Positions 14,001 through 23,083 are shown, counted from the first letter of the stretch. The stretch is 26,171 nucleotides of DNA from Deltaproteobacteria bacterium (GCA_019136325.1 JAGVUJ010000323.1:1-26171); one strand, 5' to 3'. Notes: a model not told the origin generated them from the sequence alone. Numbers and translations are program-made.

Positions 14001-15596
14001 ATGACGCTTAATTATATTATTTTGGAATTATCTATGCGTAAATCCCGTCAAAATCAATATATTTATTGTGCAACTCAACTTTCAAAAACGGAGGATATTG
14101 AAATTTGCACGTCGCACAATCCCGCCATAAACCGAGGATATCATACCCGGCCCCTTGGAGCGGAATCAGGGTCAAGGGCTTCCCTCGGGGTTCATCTCCT
14201 TGGTTTTGTGCTTATTGTTCTGATATTTCTTTTCAAGACAAATATTTGTTTTGCCGAATTCACCATCGAAGATGAGAAAAAGCTTGGCAAGGAATTTTAT
14301 GATAAAATGGCCGAACACCACCTGATTCTCGACAACAAAACAATCACAGATTACATAAACAAAGTCGGCAATCTGGTTCTTGCTCAAACCAGCAAAGCGC
14401 CTTTCCGGTTCAATTTTTTCGTCATTGACAGCTCAGCGATCAATGCTTTTGCAACGCCCGGCGGCTACATTTACATCAACAAAGGATTGCTGATGGTCGC
14501 TGAAAATGAAGCCCAACTGGCCGGTGTCATTGCCCACGAAATCGGTCACGCCAATGCGCGTCACGTTGCCAGCATTATTTCAAAGTCGACAAAATTAAAC
14601 ATGGCGGCGCTGGCAGCCATGCTGGCCGGCGTCTTCCTTGGCGGAGGCGGAGAAACCTCTGCGGCCATTGCCGCCTTTTCCCTGGCCGGTTCGAGCAGCA
14701 TGACGTTAAGATACATGCGTGAACATGAAGAAGAAGCGGATCGGATGGGCATTGAATATCTTGTCCGAGCGGGCTACACACCGACGTCCATGATTGATTT
14801 CCTGAAAATCATGAAACAGAATGAATTCCTATCTAAAACAATGCCTTCCTACCTGCAAACACATCCCGGAACCGATGACCGGATCGTCTACATGGATAGC
14901 TTGATCCTGACTCAGTACAATCGAAAAGGAGCAGATAATATCATAGGTAATTTCAAGAGAATTCAGGCCATCATTCCGCTGGACACATCGGAAACCGGCA
15001 AAAAGCTCAGAAGGCTGGAACAGTCTTTAAAAAATCATCCTGAAGACATTGATGTACTCTATGATCTGGCATTGACGGAAGATCAGATGGGAAAGACAGA
15101 ATCCGCTCTGCAACATTATCAAAAAGCCCTCCTGCTTTCTCCCAACGATAAAGATATTCTCAAAAACACAGGCTTGCTTTACTTGAAGCTGGGTCAAACC
15201 GACTTAGCGCAGGAATACCTTTTAAAAGTATCACGCATTGATCATCAGGACGATGAAGTAACTTTGGCCTTGGGTCGCGTATATTTTTCTTCCGGAAAAT
15301 ATCAGAACGCGCTTGATTGTTTTCTGGCCATTAAGGACAGAGTATCCGATCATCAGGATATTCATTACTTCATTGCCATGGCTTATGGGAAACTCCAGAA
15401 TAAAGGAGACTCCCATTATTACTTCGGTTTACATTTCAAGCAGAAAAATAAAAAAGACAGCGCCCTGTTTCATTTCAGAGAAGCTCTGAAATATTTCCCA
15501 ACTGGATCGGAAAGACACACAGAGATCAATAAGGCAATTAAAGAAGTGGAAAACACGGAGAAAAATCGTATGCCAGCAGGAAATCCAAGTCGTTAA
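14001..15596 (+). CDS. M48 family metalloprotease with C-terminal TPRs (BepA-like)
   Basis: This periplasmic zinc protease has a hydrophobic segment (GVHLLGFVLIVLIFLF) ending at a likely cleavage site CFA/EF, about residue 85 from this start. The catalytic HEIGH (nt 14535-14549) follows VIA, and the third ligand lies in EEEADRMGIEYL. About five TPR-like units follow the protease domain. The layout matches BepA/YfgC, which assists or degrades outer-membrane proteins such as LptD; that role is inferred. The start is uncertain: the frame is open from 13962, ATG 14001 has AGAAGG 4 nt upstream, and ATG 14034 is possible. All leave an unusual stretch of about 50-60 residues before the signal segment, part of it lying in a nested palindrome (14132-14188). 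Confidence 0.85.
   Translation: MTLNYIILELSMRKSRQNQYIYCATQLSKTEDIEICTSHNPAINRGYHTRPLGAESGSRASLGVHLLGFVLIVLIFLFKTNICFAEFTIEDEKKLGKEFYDKMAEHHLILDNKTITDYINKVGNLVLAQTSKAPFRFNFFVIDSSAINAFATPGGYIYINKGLLMVAENEAQLAGVIAHEIGHANARHVASIISKSTKLNMAALAAMLAGVFLGGGGETSAAIAAFSLAGSSSMTLRYMREHEEEADRMGIEYLVRAGYTPTSMIDFLKIMKQNEFLSKTMPSYLQTHPGTDDRIVYMDSLILTQYNRKGADNIIGNFKRIQAIIPLDTSETGKKLRRLEQSLKNHPEDIDVLYDLALTEDQMGKTESALQHYQKALLLSPNDKDILKNTGLLYLKLGQTDLAQEYLLKVSRIDHQDDEVTLALGRVYFSSGKYQNALDCFLAIKDRVSDHQDIHYFIAMAYGKLQNKGDSHYYFGLHFKQKNKKDSALFHFREALKYFPTGSERHTEINKAIKEVENTEKNRMPAGNPSR
14132..14188. repeat. nested palindrome inside the 5' end of the M48 reading frame
   Basis: Outer arms CCGAGG (14132-14137) and CCTCGG (14183-14188) enclose inner arms CCCTTG (14152-14157) and CAAGGG (14173-14178). 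The segment looks like intergenic structured DNA rather than coding sequence, though it stays open in the protease frame. Confidence 0.45.
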
Positions 15597-15678
15597 ATGG
15601 CCATTGAACGGTTTGGACTTGACATTATCGAGTTCCTGCATATTTTATTGTTAGACTCAAATTTTCATCACACTCGTT

Positions 15679-15742
15679 CAGAGCGAATGAAATGAAGATC
15701 GAAGCGTAAGTGAAATTATCCCACATGCGGATCTATGTGGGG
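15679..15742 (+). repeat. dispersed structured repeat, copy B (arm plus hairpin)
   Basis: Arm 15679-15722 reads CAGAGCGAATG and then GAAGATCGAAGCGTAAGTG, aligned without gaps to copy A. It runs into a hairpin with stem CCCACAT (15720-15726) and ATGTGGG (15735-15741) and loop GCGGATCT. A second partial arm, GTAAGTCGAACAATC, follows from about 15750. Confidence 0.65.
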
Positions 15743-15786
15743 CTGAATTGTAAGTCGAACAATCTTGCACAGCGGAGGGGATAAGA

Positions 15787-15815
15787 CCCCGCAGCTTGCT
15801 GAGGGGTTTAAACCC
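15787..15815. repeat. stem-loop CCCCGCAGC-TT-GCTGAGGGG plus adjoining palindrome
   Basis: CCCC-G-CAGC (15787-15795) pairs with GCTG-A-GGGG (15798-15806) with a single G/A mismatch, and the 3' arm runs into the 12-bp palindrome GGGTTTAAACCC (15804-15815). The 250-bp spacer 15597-15846 holds only this and repeat copy B; there is no gene in it. Confidence 0.6.
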
Positions 15816-15846
15816 ATGATAAAAAGCCTTGAAGGATTGAAAACAC

Positions 15847-16068
15847 ATGCCTATTTATGAATTCAGATGCAAAAAATGTAAAAAAATATTCGAAGCTTTG
15901 ATTTTCTCGCCCCGGGAAGAAAAAGGCCTTTCCTGCCCGAAATGCGGCGTCAAACAAACGGAGAAAGTCATGTCCGTCTCGGCCAAACGAAAATCCAAAG
16001 GTTCTTCAGGTTCAACCGGCTCATCCTGCTCGGCAACCTCCTGCCCACCCGGATGTTCCTGTCATTAA
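15847..16068 (+). CDS. FmdB-family zinc-ribbon protein
   Basis: This 73-residue protein starts MPIYEFRCKKCKKIFE, the signature of the FmdB (CxxC_CxxC_SSSS) family. Cys8/Cys11 (CKKC) and Cys30/Cys33 (CPKC) should bind one zinc. The tail is rich in Ser, Gly and Cys (SSGSTGSSCSATSCPPGCSCH), also usual for the family. The family is named for a putative regulator of formamidase/amidase genes, but the role of most members is not known, and no such target gene is nearby. AAGGA lies 11 nt before the ATG. It appears to stand alone between repeat-rich spacers. Confidence 0.88.
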   Translation: MPIYEFRCKKCKKIFEALIFSPREEKGLSCPKCGVKQTEKVMSVSAKRKSKGSSGSTGSSCSATSCPPGCSCH

Positions 16069-16089
16069 CGAGACTCCAATTCCGGAAGC

Positions 16090-16288
16090 AAAACGTATAC
16101 GTTGAACGGTGCGGCTTGAAGCGCAACGCAGCAGATTATCGTGCCATTCAGGGTATATTTTGCAAGGTCTTCCAGACGTTACCGGTAAGGAAAATGTCCA
16201 TTCATAACTGCGCTTCCCTGCGGAATGCGTTCCCGATCAACAGTTCCTTCCGTAATTCTTTTATATTGCTAAAATAGATGCAATACAT
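16090..16288 (-). pseudogene. probable remnant of methylated-DNA-protein-cysteine methyltransferase (ogt-like)
   Basis: Read on the minus strand from ATG 16288, one frame gives NIKELRKELLIGNAFRREAQ, a stop, then FLTGNVWKTLQNIP, another stop. After a frame change near 16155 comes NGTIICCVALQAA. This order resembles the stretch before the active site in Ogt/MGMT proteins (L-x(2)-Y-F-x-G, then F-x(3)-VW-x-AL-x-x-IPYG-x-T-x-SY). The helix-turn-helix and the PCHR active site are missing. With at least two stops and one shift it cannot be functional. It fills the 264-bp fmdB-adk spacer. The resemblance is by eye over about 45 residues, so it could be chance. Confidence 0.4.
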
Positions 16289-16332
16289 TATAAGACTTCA
16301 ACTTTAATTTATGACGAAAGGAGTCTCACAAA

Positions 16333-16904
16333 GTGAATATTTTAATTTTTGGCCCCAACGGCAGTGGTAAAGGAACTCAAGGCGCGATTGTGCAAAAAAA
16401 ATATGGCGTGCCGCATATTGAAACCGGCGTTATTTTCCGGCAGAATATTTCGAAGAAAACCCCGCTTGGCGAAAAAGCGAAAGCCTTTATCGACCGCGGC
16501 GAACTCGTCCCGGACGATATCACCATCCCCATGATCCTTGACCGCCTTAAAGAAGATGACTGCAAAAAAGGCTGGCTTCTGGACGGCTTCCCCCGCAATC
16601 TGGCGCAGGCTGAAGCGCTCTGGGCCGCTCTGCAGAAAGAAAACATCAAGCTTGATTATGTCATCGAAATCATGCTGGACCGCGAAATAGCCAAGAACCG
16701 CATCATGGGACGCAGACTCTGCAAAATCGACAACAACCATCCCAACAACATTTTCATCGATGCGATCAAACCGCACGAGCATGACGGCAAAACCGTTTGC
16801 CGGCCGCAGTCAATTATTTCAAAGAAAGATCAAAAGTGATTTCCGTTGACGGCAGTGTGGGCGTCAAGGAAGTATCTGAAGATCTCATGAAAAAACTGGC
16901 TTAA
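16333..16904 (+). pseudogene. adk: adenylate kinase paralogue with internal deletion and frameshift in the LID region
   Basis: The GTG start at 16333 has AAGGAG 9 nt upstream. The N-terminal part is a good adenylate kinase: P-loop GPNGSGKGTQ at 7-16, the AMP-binding ETGVIFRQNI and GWLLDGFPRNLAQAE, and RIMGRRLCKIDNNHPNN entering the LID. At KTVCR (about 16802) the frame should continue into the zinc/LID segment, but it runs to a stop at 16839 with unrelated residues. From 16806 another frame gives AVNYFKERSKVISVDGSVGV and reaches TAA at 16904, which is the normal kinase C terminus. Most of the LID (roughly 30-40 codons by family length) is therefore missing, plus a frame change. GCCG is tandem at the junction (16799-16806). 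A separate intact adk is presumably elsewhere. Confidence 0.8.
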
Positions 16905-16924
16905 CTGGTCAGGAAATATTAAAC

Positions 16925-16961
16925 AAAAAAGCCCCCCGAACCATCATGGAGGGCTTTTTTT
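16925..16961 (+). terminator. strong Rho-independent terminator before lepA
   Basis: AAAAAAGCCCCCC (16925-16937) pairs with GGAGGGCTTTTTT (16948-16960) with one mismatch and a loop of about 10 nt, followed by T residues. It is A-rich on the left, so it would act in both directions. It ends only 11 nt before the lepA ATG. Confidence 0.85.
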
Positions 16962-16972
16962 AAAACAGTTTT

Positions 16973-18769
16973 ATGGAAAATATAAGAAACTTCAGCATCA
17001 TTGCGCATATTGATCACGGCAAATCAACGCTGGCCGACCGTCTGATTCAATTTACCGGTGTCTGTAATGAGAGAAATTTTCAGGATCAGATTCTGGATAA
17101 TATGGATATCGAGCGGGAGCGGGGTATTACCATCAAAAGCAATGCCATCTCCCTGCCCTATCGCGCTCATGACGGCAAGTCTTATACATTGAATTTGATT
17201 GATACACCGGGACATGTTGATTTTTCCTATGAAGTCTCCCGTTCACTGGCCTCCTGTGAAGGCGTTCTTTTATTGATCGATGCAGCGCAGGGCGTGCAGG
17301 CACAAACGCTGGCCAATCTTTATCTGGCGATGGAACACGATCTGGAAATCATTCCGGTCATCAACAAAATCGATCTTCCGTCCGCGGACATCGAACGTGT
17401 GCTGGAGGAAATCGATTCCGAACTGGGACTGGATCCGTTCACGCACATTAAATGTTCCGCCAAGGAAGGAATCGGTATCGAGGAGGTTCTGGAAGCGATT
17501 GTTCTGCGCATTCCGTCGCCTAAAGGGAGCCCGGACAATCCTCTGGCGGCTTTGATTTTCGACGCCAAATACGATTCATTCCGCGGCACGATTATCCACT
17601 GCCGTATCTTTGAAGGAACCGTAAAAAGTGGAGACATCATCCGGTTCATGTCCAGCGGCGCGACCCACAAAGTTGAAGAAGTCGGGCATTTTCTGCTGAC
17701 ACGCACCAAACGCGACAAACTTTCCGCCGGGGAAGTCGGCTACATCATCGCCGGTGTAAAAACGGTTGCCGATGTGCGCACCGGCGACACGATCACGCTT
17801 CAGGACAGACCGTGCTCTCAGCCTCTGCCCGGATTCAAGGAAGTCAAGCCGGTTGTTTTTGCGTCCATCTATCCCATCGCTTCCGACGATTATCAGGACT
17901 TGGCCGATTCGCTCGAAAAATACAAGCTGAACGATGCGTCTTTCATTTATGAAAAGGATTCTTCTGCGGCTCTCGGACAGGGTTTCCGTTGCGGGTTTCT
18001 GGGTTTACTGCATCTGGATATCGTACAGGAAAGGCTGGAAAGAGAATTTGATCTTTCCATCATACTCTCCGTGCCCAGTGTGCGTTACCGTTTCACGCTC
18101 AAAGACAAAACGGTTATCTATGTGGATAATCCCGCACATTATCCCGATCCGACCGATATCGACAAAGGCGAGGAACCTTTTATCCGCGCATCCATGATGC
18201 TTCCGGAACGTTACCTGGGAGCGGTTATGAAACTGTGTATGGAAAAGCGTGGCGTGAATTCCGTCATGAATTATACCGGCCCCGGCCGTGTGGAATTATC
18301 CTACGAGATGCCGCTTGCTGAAGTGATTTATGATTTTTATGACCGTTTTAAATCAGTGACGCAGGGATACGGTTCGTTTGATTATGACATCATTGATTAC
18401 CGCGAAAGCAATCTGGTCCTGATGGATATTCTAGTGAACGGTGAAAAGGTTGACGCGCTTTCACAGATCGTTCATCGCGAACGGGCACGCTCCAGAGCGC
18501 TTCTGGCCTGCGAGCGCCTTAAAGACGAGATACCGCGACAGATGTTCAAGATTGCCATTCAGGGAGCCATCGGCGGAGAAATTATCGCGCGCAGCACCAT
18601 CAGCGCCTTCCGCAAAGATGTCACGGCCAAATGCTACGGCGGCGACATAACCCGGAAAAGAAAACTCCTCGAAAAACAGAAAGCCGGCAAGAAACGTATG
18701 AAGATGATCGGCTCGGTGAGCATTCCGCAAAGCGCGTTTTTGGCAGTACTAAAGTCGGATACGGACTAA
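16973..18769 (+). CDS. lepA: elongation factor 4 (LepA), ribosome back-translocating GTPase
   Basis: This 598-residue translational GTPase has G1 AHIDHGKST at 11-19, [12 protein letters not shown] as switch [13 protein letters not shown] as G3 and NKIDLP as G4. EF-G-like domains II, III and V follow, then the LepA-specific C-terminal domain ending [22 protein letters not shown]. Domain IV is absent, as expected for LepA. EF4 binds stalled or mistranslocated ribosomes and can act in initiation or 30S assembly. The start [16 protein letters not shown] fits the family exactly, but no Shine-Dalgarno is visible, and a strong terminator ends 11 nt upstream. How it is expressed is therefore unclear. 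Confidence 0.97.
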   Translation: MENIRNFSIIAHIDHGKSTLADRLIQFTGVCNERNFQDQILDNMDIERERGITIKSNAISLPYRAHDGKSYTLNLIDTPGHVDFSYEVSRSLASCEGVLLLIDAAQGVQAQTLANLYLAMEHDLEIIPVINKIDLPSADIERVLEEIDSELGLDPFTHIKCSAKEGIGIEEVLEAIVLRIPSPKGSPDNPLAALIFDAKYDSFRGTIIHCRIFEGTVKSGDIIRFMSSGATHKVEEVGHFLLTRTKRDKLSAGEVGYIIAGVKTVADVRTGDTITLQDRPCSQPLPGFKEVKPVVFASIYPIASDDYQDLADSLEKYKLNDASFIYEKDSSAALGQGFRCGFLGLLHLDIVQERLEREFDLSIILSVPSVRYRFTLKDKTVIYVDNPAHYPDPTDIDKGEEPFIRASMMLPERYLGAVMKLCMEKRGVNSVMNYTGPGRVELSYEMPLAEVIYDFYDRFKSVTQGYGSFDYDIIDYRESNLVLMDILVNGEKVDALSQIVHRERARSRALLACERLKDEIPRQMFKIAIQGAIGGEIIARSTISAFRKDVTAKCYGGDITRKRKLLEKQKAGKKRMKMIGSVSIPQSAFLAVLKSDTD

Positions 18770-18816
18770 TGACTTTGACTCGTTATTTTCACTAAAAATA
18801 CAGCGCCAGAGTGCTT

Positions 18817-18905
18817 GTCATTCCTCACCCGATGTGTCGGGATGAGAATTTTAAAGTGCCAAATTGCAATAAAGGATAAGATTTCTCGCTTCGCATCGAA
18901 ATGAC
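18817..18905. repeat. 89-bp MITE-like intergenic repeat with GTCATT/AATGAC ends
   Basis: Terminal GTCATT (18817-18822) and AATGAC (18900-18905) are inverted. Near the left end is the hairpin CACCCGA-TGTG-TCGGG-ATGAG, whose 18-mer at 18828-18845 matches 8004-8021 with one mismatch. The right end, ATTTCTCGCTTCGCATCGAA, resembles GTCATT-type intergenic repeats found in many bacterial genomes. It makes up most of the lepA-hemW spacer. Confidence 0.6.
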
Positions 18906-18919
18906 ATCTGAATTTTTTT

Positions 18920-20047
18920 ATGAAAAAAGAACAAGCTGGGCTTTATATTCACGTTCCTTTCTGCCTCAGTAAATGCGGCTATTGCAGCTTTTGTTCGATC
19001 AAATCAGTCAATCTTATTCCTGATTATATTGCGGCATTAAAAAAAGAAATTCAACATTACCGTAATGTTTTTTCATCATTTGACACCATCTATATCGGCG
19101 GCGGCACGCCTTCCCTGCTGTCTCCGCAGCAATTGGCCGACAGTCTTGAAGCCGTAAATAAATATTACACGATTGATAAAAACACTGAAATCACACTGGA
19201 GGCCAATCCTGGCGATATTTCGTTCGAATACCTGAAAGCAGTGCGTGACATCGGCATCAATCGCCTGAATATCGGCATTCAATCGTTTGACGACAGAATT
19301 TTAAAATTCCTTGGGCGCAGACATTCATCCAAAGAAGCCATTGCCGCAATTGAAGCGTCAAGGCAAGCCAGGTTCAACAATCTGGGAATCGACTTGATTT
19401 ACGGCGTTCGCGGCCTGGGCATCAAATCATGGAAAAATACTTTACAGGAAGCCGTTTCTTTCGCACCGGAGCACCTTTCCTGCTACCAGCTTTCACTGGA
19501 TGAAAATACGCCGCTTTATAAAAAATATGACGCGGAAGGATGGCATCTTCCCGATGAAAAGACTGAACTGAAACTATTTTTAACAACCGCCGAAGAACTG
19601 GAAAACGCCGGTTATATTCATTACGAAGTTTCCAATTTCGCCCGCAGAAATAAATTTAAATCTCGTCACAATCAGAAATACTGGCGGCACACGCCTTACT
19701 TGGGCCTTGGGCCTGCTGCAAATTCTTTTCTGGACAATAAGCGCTGGTGGAACATGGCTTCGGTCAATACCTACATCGAAGAAATAGATGATGGGAAAAT
19801 GCCTGTAGAGGATGCTGAAATTCTTACAACCCAGCAGCTGCGACTGGAGGCTTTGTTTCTCGGTCTGCGCACAAAGGAAGGCATTAATCTGAAACACTAC
19901 AAAACAAAATACGGCTTTGATTTACTCGCGGAGAAAAAAATCACAATCGACACGTTAACCAAAAACAAACTTGCAGCATTAGAGAAAGGAAGCTTGCGCC
20001 CGACTCGTGCCGGCATGGCCGTTGCCGATAGCCTGGCTTTAATCTAA
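18920..20047 (+). CDS. hemW: radical SAM heme chaperone HemW
   Basis: This 375-residue radical SAM protein has the cluster motif CLSKCGYC (Cys15, Cys19, Cys22) plus Cys25 in YCSFC, as in HemW/HemN-like proteins. YIGGGTPSLLSP, LEANPGD and GIQSFDDRILKFLGRRH are family blocks, and the C-terminal HemN_C domain contains RHNQKYW. HemW inserts heme into respiratory enzymes; true HemN has a longer N terminus, so annotations as coproporphyrinogen oxidase would be wrong. It follows lepA, a common pairing. There is no Shine-Dalgarno before ATG 18920, and the repeat element ends 14 nt upstream. Confidence 0.94.
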   Translation: MKKEQAGLYIHVPFCLSKCGYCSFCSIKSVNLIPDYIAALKKEIQHYRNVFSSFDTIYIGGGTPSLLSPQQLADSLEAVNKYYTIDKNTEITLEANPGDISFEYLKAVRDIGINRLNIGIQSFDDRILKFLGRRHSSKEAIAAIEASRQARFNNLGIDLIYGVRGLGIKSWKNTLQEAVSFAPEHLSCYQLSLDENTPLYKKYDAEGWHLPDEKTELKLFLTTAEELENAGYIHYEVSNFARRNKFKSRHNQKYWRHTPYLGLGPAANSFLDNKRWWNMASVNTYIEEIDDGKMPVEDAEILTTQQLRLEALFLGLRTKEGINLKHYKTKYGFDLLAEKKITIDTLTKNKLAALEKGSLRPTRAGMAVADSLALI

Positions 20048-20188
20048 TGCACAAGGATAACCATTACGTCCAATCATTTGAATCTTTTGTAATCACGCAA
20101 ACCGTGCAAACTCGCGGTTAAGCACACCCGCGAATACACTTTATATCATGCCTTTAACCGATTGATATATAAGCGTTATATTGATCTT

Positions 20189-20878
20189 TTATCTTATCGT
20201 AACAGCAGATATATGCTGTTCAAGATGACTTTTGATTTGCTGCAATTTTTCGTCGGGAAAAGACTTTTCCCTGGCGAATTTTTTATCCAGCGTCTTCGTC
20301 GGAATAAAATTTTGCAGAACATAATGACTGGCGCCGCCGATCATTTTCCCAATCTGCAAAATATCATCCTCATCCAGTTGCGACTGCACAAGCGTCGTTC
20401 GAAATTCATGCGGAATCTTTGCCTTCAAAATTAATCGGATACTCTCCCGGATCGAATCCTGATTGACCGGAGTCTTTACGATGTCCTTGTATTTATCCAG
20501 AGGCGCCTTTACATCCATGGCGACATAATCAATCAATTTTTCGTCAAGCAACACCTTGATAATCTGCGGCAAAGATCCGTTGGTATCCAACTTCACGGCA
20601 AATCCCATTTGTTTTATTTTTCTGATAAAAGGAATCACATCAGACTGCATCGTCGGCTCTCCGCCGCAGATGGTGACTGCATCAAGTTTTCCTTTGCGTG
20701 ATTCAAGAAATTCAATAACATCATTTTCATTGATGGCGGTTCGGAACATATCGGGATCAACCAGTTCCGGATTGTGACAATAGGGACATTTAAAATTGCA
20801 TCCCAGTGAAAAAATAATAGCGCATATATAGCCCGGATAATCAATAAGTGATATTCTTTGTAAACCGCCGATTTTCAT
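20189..20878 (-). CDS. nrdG: anaerobic ribonucleoside-triphosphate reductase activating protein
   Basis: This radical SAM activase of about 229 residues is expected to install the glycyl radical on NrdD. The cluster motif is CNFKCPYC (Cys27, Cys31, Cys34), after the family opening MKIGGLQRISLIDYPGYICA. ICGGEPTMQ, KLDTNGSLP and DYVAMDVKAP are the SAM-binding and partner blocks. This matches the NrdG2-type activase rather than the short E. coli type. The frame is open to an ATG at 20911, but ATG 20878 has GAGGG 5 nt upstream and the expected N terminus. It follows nrdD by 66 bp. It is convergent with hemW; the spacer 20048-20188 has only a weak AACCG/CGGTT inverted repeat (20100-20119). Confidence 0.94.
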   Translation of the reverse strand: MKIGGLQRISLIDYPGYICAIIFSLGCNFKCPYCHNPELVDPDMFRTAINENDVIEFLESRKGKLDAVTICGGEPTMQSDVIPFIRKIKQMGFAVKLDTNGSLPQIIKVLLDEKLIDYVAMDVKAPLDKYKDIVKTPVNQDSIRESIRLILKAKIPHEFRTTLVQSQLDEDDILQIGKMIGGASHYVLQNFIPTKTLDKKFAREKSFPDEKLQQIKSHLEQHISAVTIR

Positions 20879-20944
20879 TCTTTCCCTCTGATTTTTGAAA
20901 CACGAACGCAATGCGTCCGATAAAATTAAGATTCAATTATTCGT

Positions 20945-23032
20945 TTATTTGAATTTGAATACCTGACGAGAGTCAAATTCTTCCTGCTTGCCTTTATTCC
21001 ACTGTTTGACCGGCCTCAAATAACCGACGACCCGGGAATAGACTTCGCAATCATCGGCGCACGTCGGGCATATTTCCTGTTCACCTTTGATGTAACCATG
21101 CGACGGACACACACTGAAGGTTGGCGTAAAGGTTATATAAGGCAAATGATAATTGTAACAAATTTTCTGGACAAGTTTCTTAACGGATTGAGGATCATCA
21201 ATCCGCTCACCGGCAAAGGTATGAAACACCGTACCGCCGGTGTATTTTGTCTGGATTTCATCCTGCAAATCAAGCGCCTCAAAAATGTCATCGGTATAAT
21301 TCACCGGCAATTGAGTGGAATTGGTGTAAAACGGTTCCGCCTTCTTAGATTTTCCTTCGCTGGCGGTAATAATATCCGGAAATTTTTCTTTATCAATTTT
21401 CGCCAGACGATAGGAGGTGCCTTCGGCCGGCGTTGATTCGAGATTGTAATTATTGCCAGTCTCCTTCTGGAAACTGATGAGTTTGTTTCTCATAAAGTCC
21501 AGCACCTGTTTGGTGAACTCCTGACCTTTTTCCGTGGCAATGTTTACGCCCAGCAAATTCAAACAGGCCTCATTCATTCCGACAAGACCGATGGTGGAAA
21601 AATGATTCTTCCAGTACTCGTCGAACCGTTCTTTAACGCCGCGGAGATAGTATTTTGTATAGGGATAAAGATTTCCGTCTGTGAATTTTTCCAGAACTTT
21701 CCGCTTCGTTTCCAGACTTTCTTTGGCCAGTTCCATCAGGTACTCCAGTCTCTGCAGGAAATCCTTCTTGGATTTGGCAAGATAAGCAATGCGCGGCATA
21801 TTAATCGTGATAACGCCGATTGAACCCGTCAACGGGTTGGACCCGAACAATCCGCCTCCTCTCATCTCCAACTCACGATTGTCAATGCGCAAACGGCAGC
21901 ACATACTGCGCGCGTCTTCCGGATTCATATCGGAATTAATAAAGTTGGAAAAATAAGGAACGCCGTATTTCGCGGTCATTTCCCATAAGTCATTGATATT
22001 CTGATCATCCCAGTTAAAATCTTTGGTAATATTGTATGTGGGAATCGGGAAAGTGAAAACTCTACCCTTGGCATCCCCCTCCGCCATAACCTGCAGGAAA
22101 GCTTTGTTAAAAAGATTCATTTCTTCCTGAAATTCTTTGTAAGTTTCTTTTTGCGGCTTGCCGCCGATAATAACATTCTGATCAGCGTAATATTTAGGAA
22201 CCGTAACATCCAGCGTCACATTGGTGAATGGCGTCTGGAATCCGACTCTGGTCGGCACATTAATATTAAAAATGAACTCCTGAAGAGCCTGTTTGATTTC
22301 CTTGATGGTTAAATTATCATAACGGATAAACGGGGCCAGCAGGGTATCGAAGTTGGAAAAAGCCTGAGCGCCGGCAGCTTCCCCCTGCAGTGTGTAAAAG
22401 AAATTCACCACCTGGCCCAAAGCGCTGCGCAGATGATTGGCCGGCTTACTTTCCACTTTGCCGGAAACTCCCTGAAATCCCTGGAGCAGCAAATCATATA
22501 AATCCCAGCCGACGCAATAAACGGACAGCAGACTGAGATCGTGAATATGAAAATCTCCGTCGGTATGCGCTTTGTGAATTTCCGGCGTATAAATTTCATT
22601 GAGCCAGTAAACCTTGCTTACTTCCGAAGAAATATAATTGTTCAGCCCCTGCAAGGAATAATCCATATTGCTGTTCTCATTGATTTTCCAATCCAGTTTC
22701 TTCAGATACTGATCAACAAGATCGACTTCCATCCTGTTGGCGATATCTCTCAGGCGGGAATGTTGATCACGATAAATGATGTAGGACTTGGCTGTCTTGC
22801 GATAAGGAGAATTCAGCAAAACTTCTTCGACAACATCCTGGATTTCTTCAACAGACAGGATTTTGCTGTCAAAAAGTTTTTCGGCCAGATTCAAGACTTT
22901 GATTGTTAATTTACGCGCTTCCTGAACGTCAAATTCACCGGTGGCATTGCCCGCTTTGGCAATGGCATTGGTAATTTTTTCTGCGTTAAATTTAACTAAT
23001 CGCCCGTCTCTTTTTTTGATTTTCAAATTCAT
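20945..23032 (-). CDS. nrdD: anaerobic (class III) ribonucleoside-triphosphate reductase
   Basis: This 695-residue glycyl-radical enzyme reduces ribonucleotides to deoxyribonucleotides without oxygen. Residues about 3-95 are an ATP-cone (KKRDGRLVKFNAEKITNAI) for allosteric control. The catalytic barrel has FHIHDLSLLSVYC and the SMCCRL cysteines that fit the thiyl-radical position. A C-terminal zinc site uses Cys642, Cys655, Cys658 and Cys662, and the radical glycine is Gly670 in SRVVGYLRPV. The residue before that glycine is valine where E. coli has cysteine. GGAG lies 7 nt before the ATG. It is preceded by a pair of NrdR boxes and forms an operon with nrdG. Confidence 0.97.
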   Translation of the reverse strand: MNLKIKKRDGRLVKFNAEKITNAIAKAGNATGEFDVQEARKLTIKVLNLAEKLFDSKILSVEEIQDVVEEVLLNSPYRKTAKSYIIYRDQHSRLRDIANRMEVDLVDQYLKKLDWKINENSNMDYSLQGLNNYISSEVSKVYWLNEIYTPEIHKAHTDGDFHIHDLSLLSVYCVGWDLYDLLLQGFQGVSGKVESKPANHLRSALGQVVNFFYTLQGEAAGAQAFSNFDTLLAPFIRYDNLTIKEIKQALQEFIFNINVPTRVGFQTPFTNVTLDVTVPKYYADQNVIIGGKPQKETYKEFQEEMNLFNKAFLQVMAEGDAKGRVFTFPIPTYNITKDFNWDDQNINDLWEMTAKYGVPYFSNFINSDMNPEDARSMCCRLRIDNRELEMRGGGLFGSNPLTGSIGVITINMPRIAYLAKSKKDFLQRLEYLMELAKESLETKRKVLEKFTDGNLYPYTKYYLRGVKERFDEYWKNHFSTIGLVGMNEACLNLLGVNIATEKGQEFTKQVLDFMRNKLISFQKETGNNYNLESTPAEGTSYRLAKIDKEKFPDIITASEGKSKKAEPFYTNSTQLPVNYTDDIFEALDLQDEIQTKYTGGTVFHTFAGERIDDPQSVKKLVQKICYNYHLPYITFTPTFSVCPSHGYIKGEQEICPTCADDCEVYSRVVGYLRPVKQWNKGKQEEFDSRQVFKFK

Positions 23033-23083
23033 AAAAACACTCCATCAATGCAAATATAAATAGTAAACAAATAATAATAAATA

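Noticed and set aside
16092..16103. Perfect 12-bp palindrome AACGTATACGTT as an operator
   Set aside because: It lies inside the decayed minus-strand frame and no promoter boxes surround it.
18920..20047. Annotation as oxygen-independent coproporphyrinogen III oxidase (HemN)
   Set aside because: Length, short N terminus and the RHNQKYW block fit HemW rather than true HemN.
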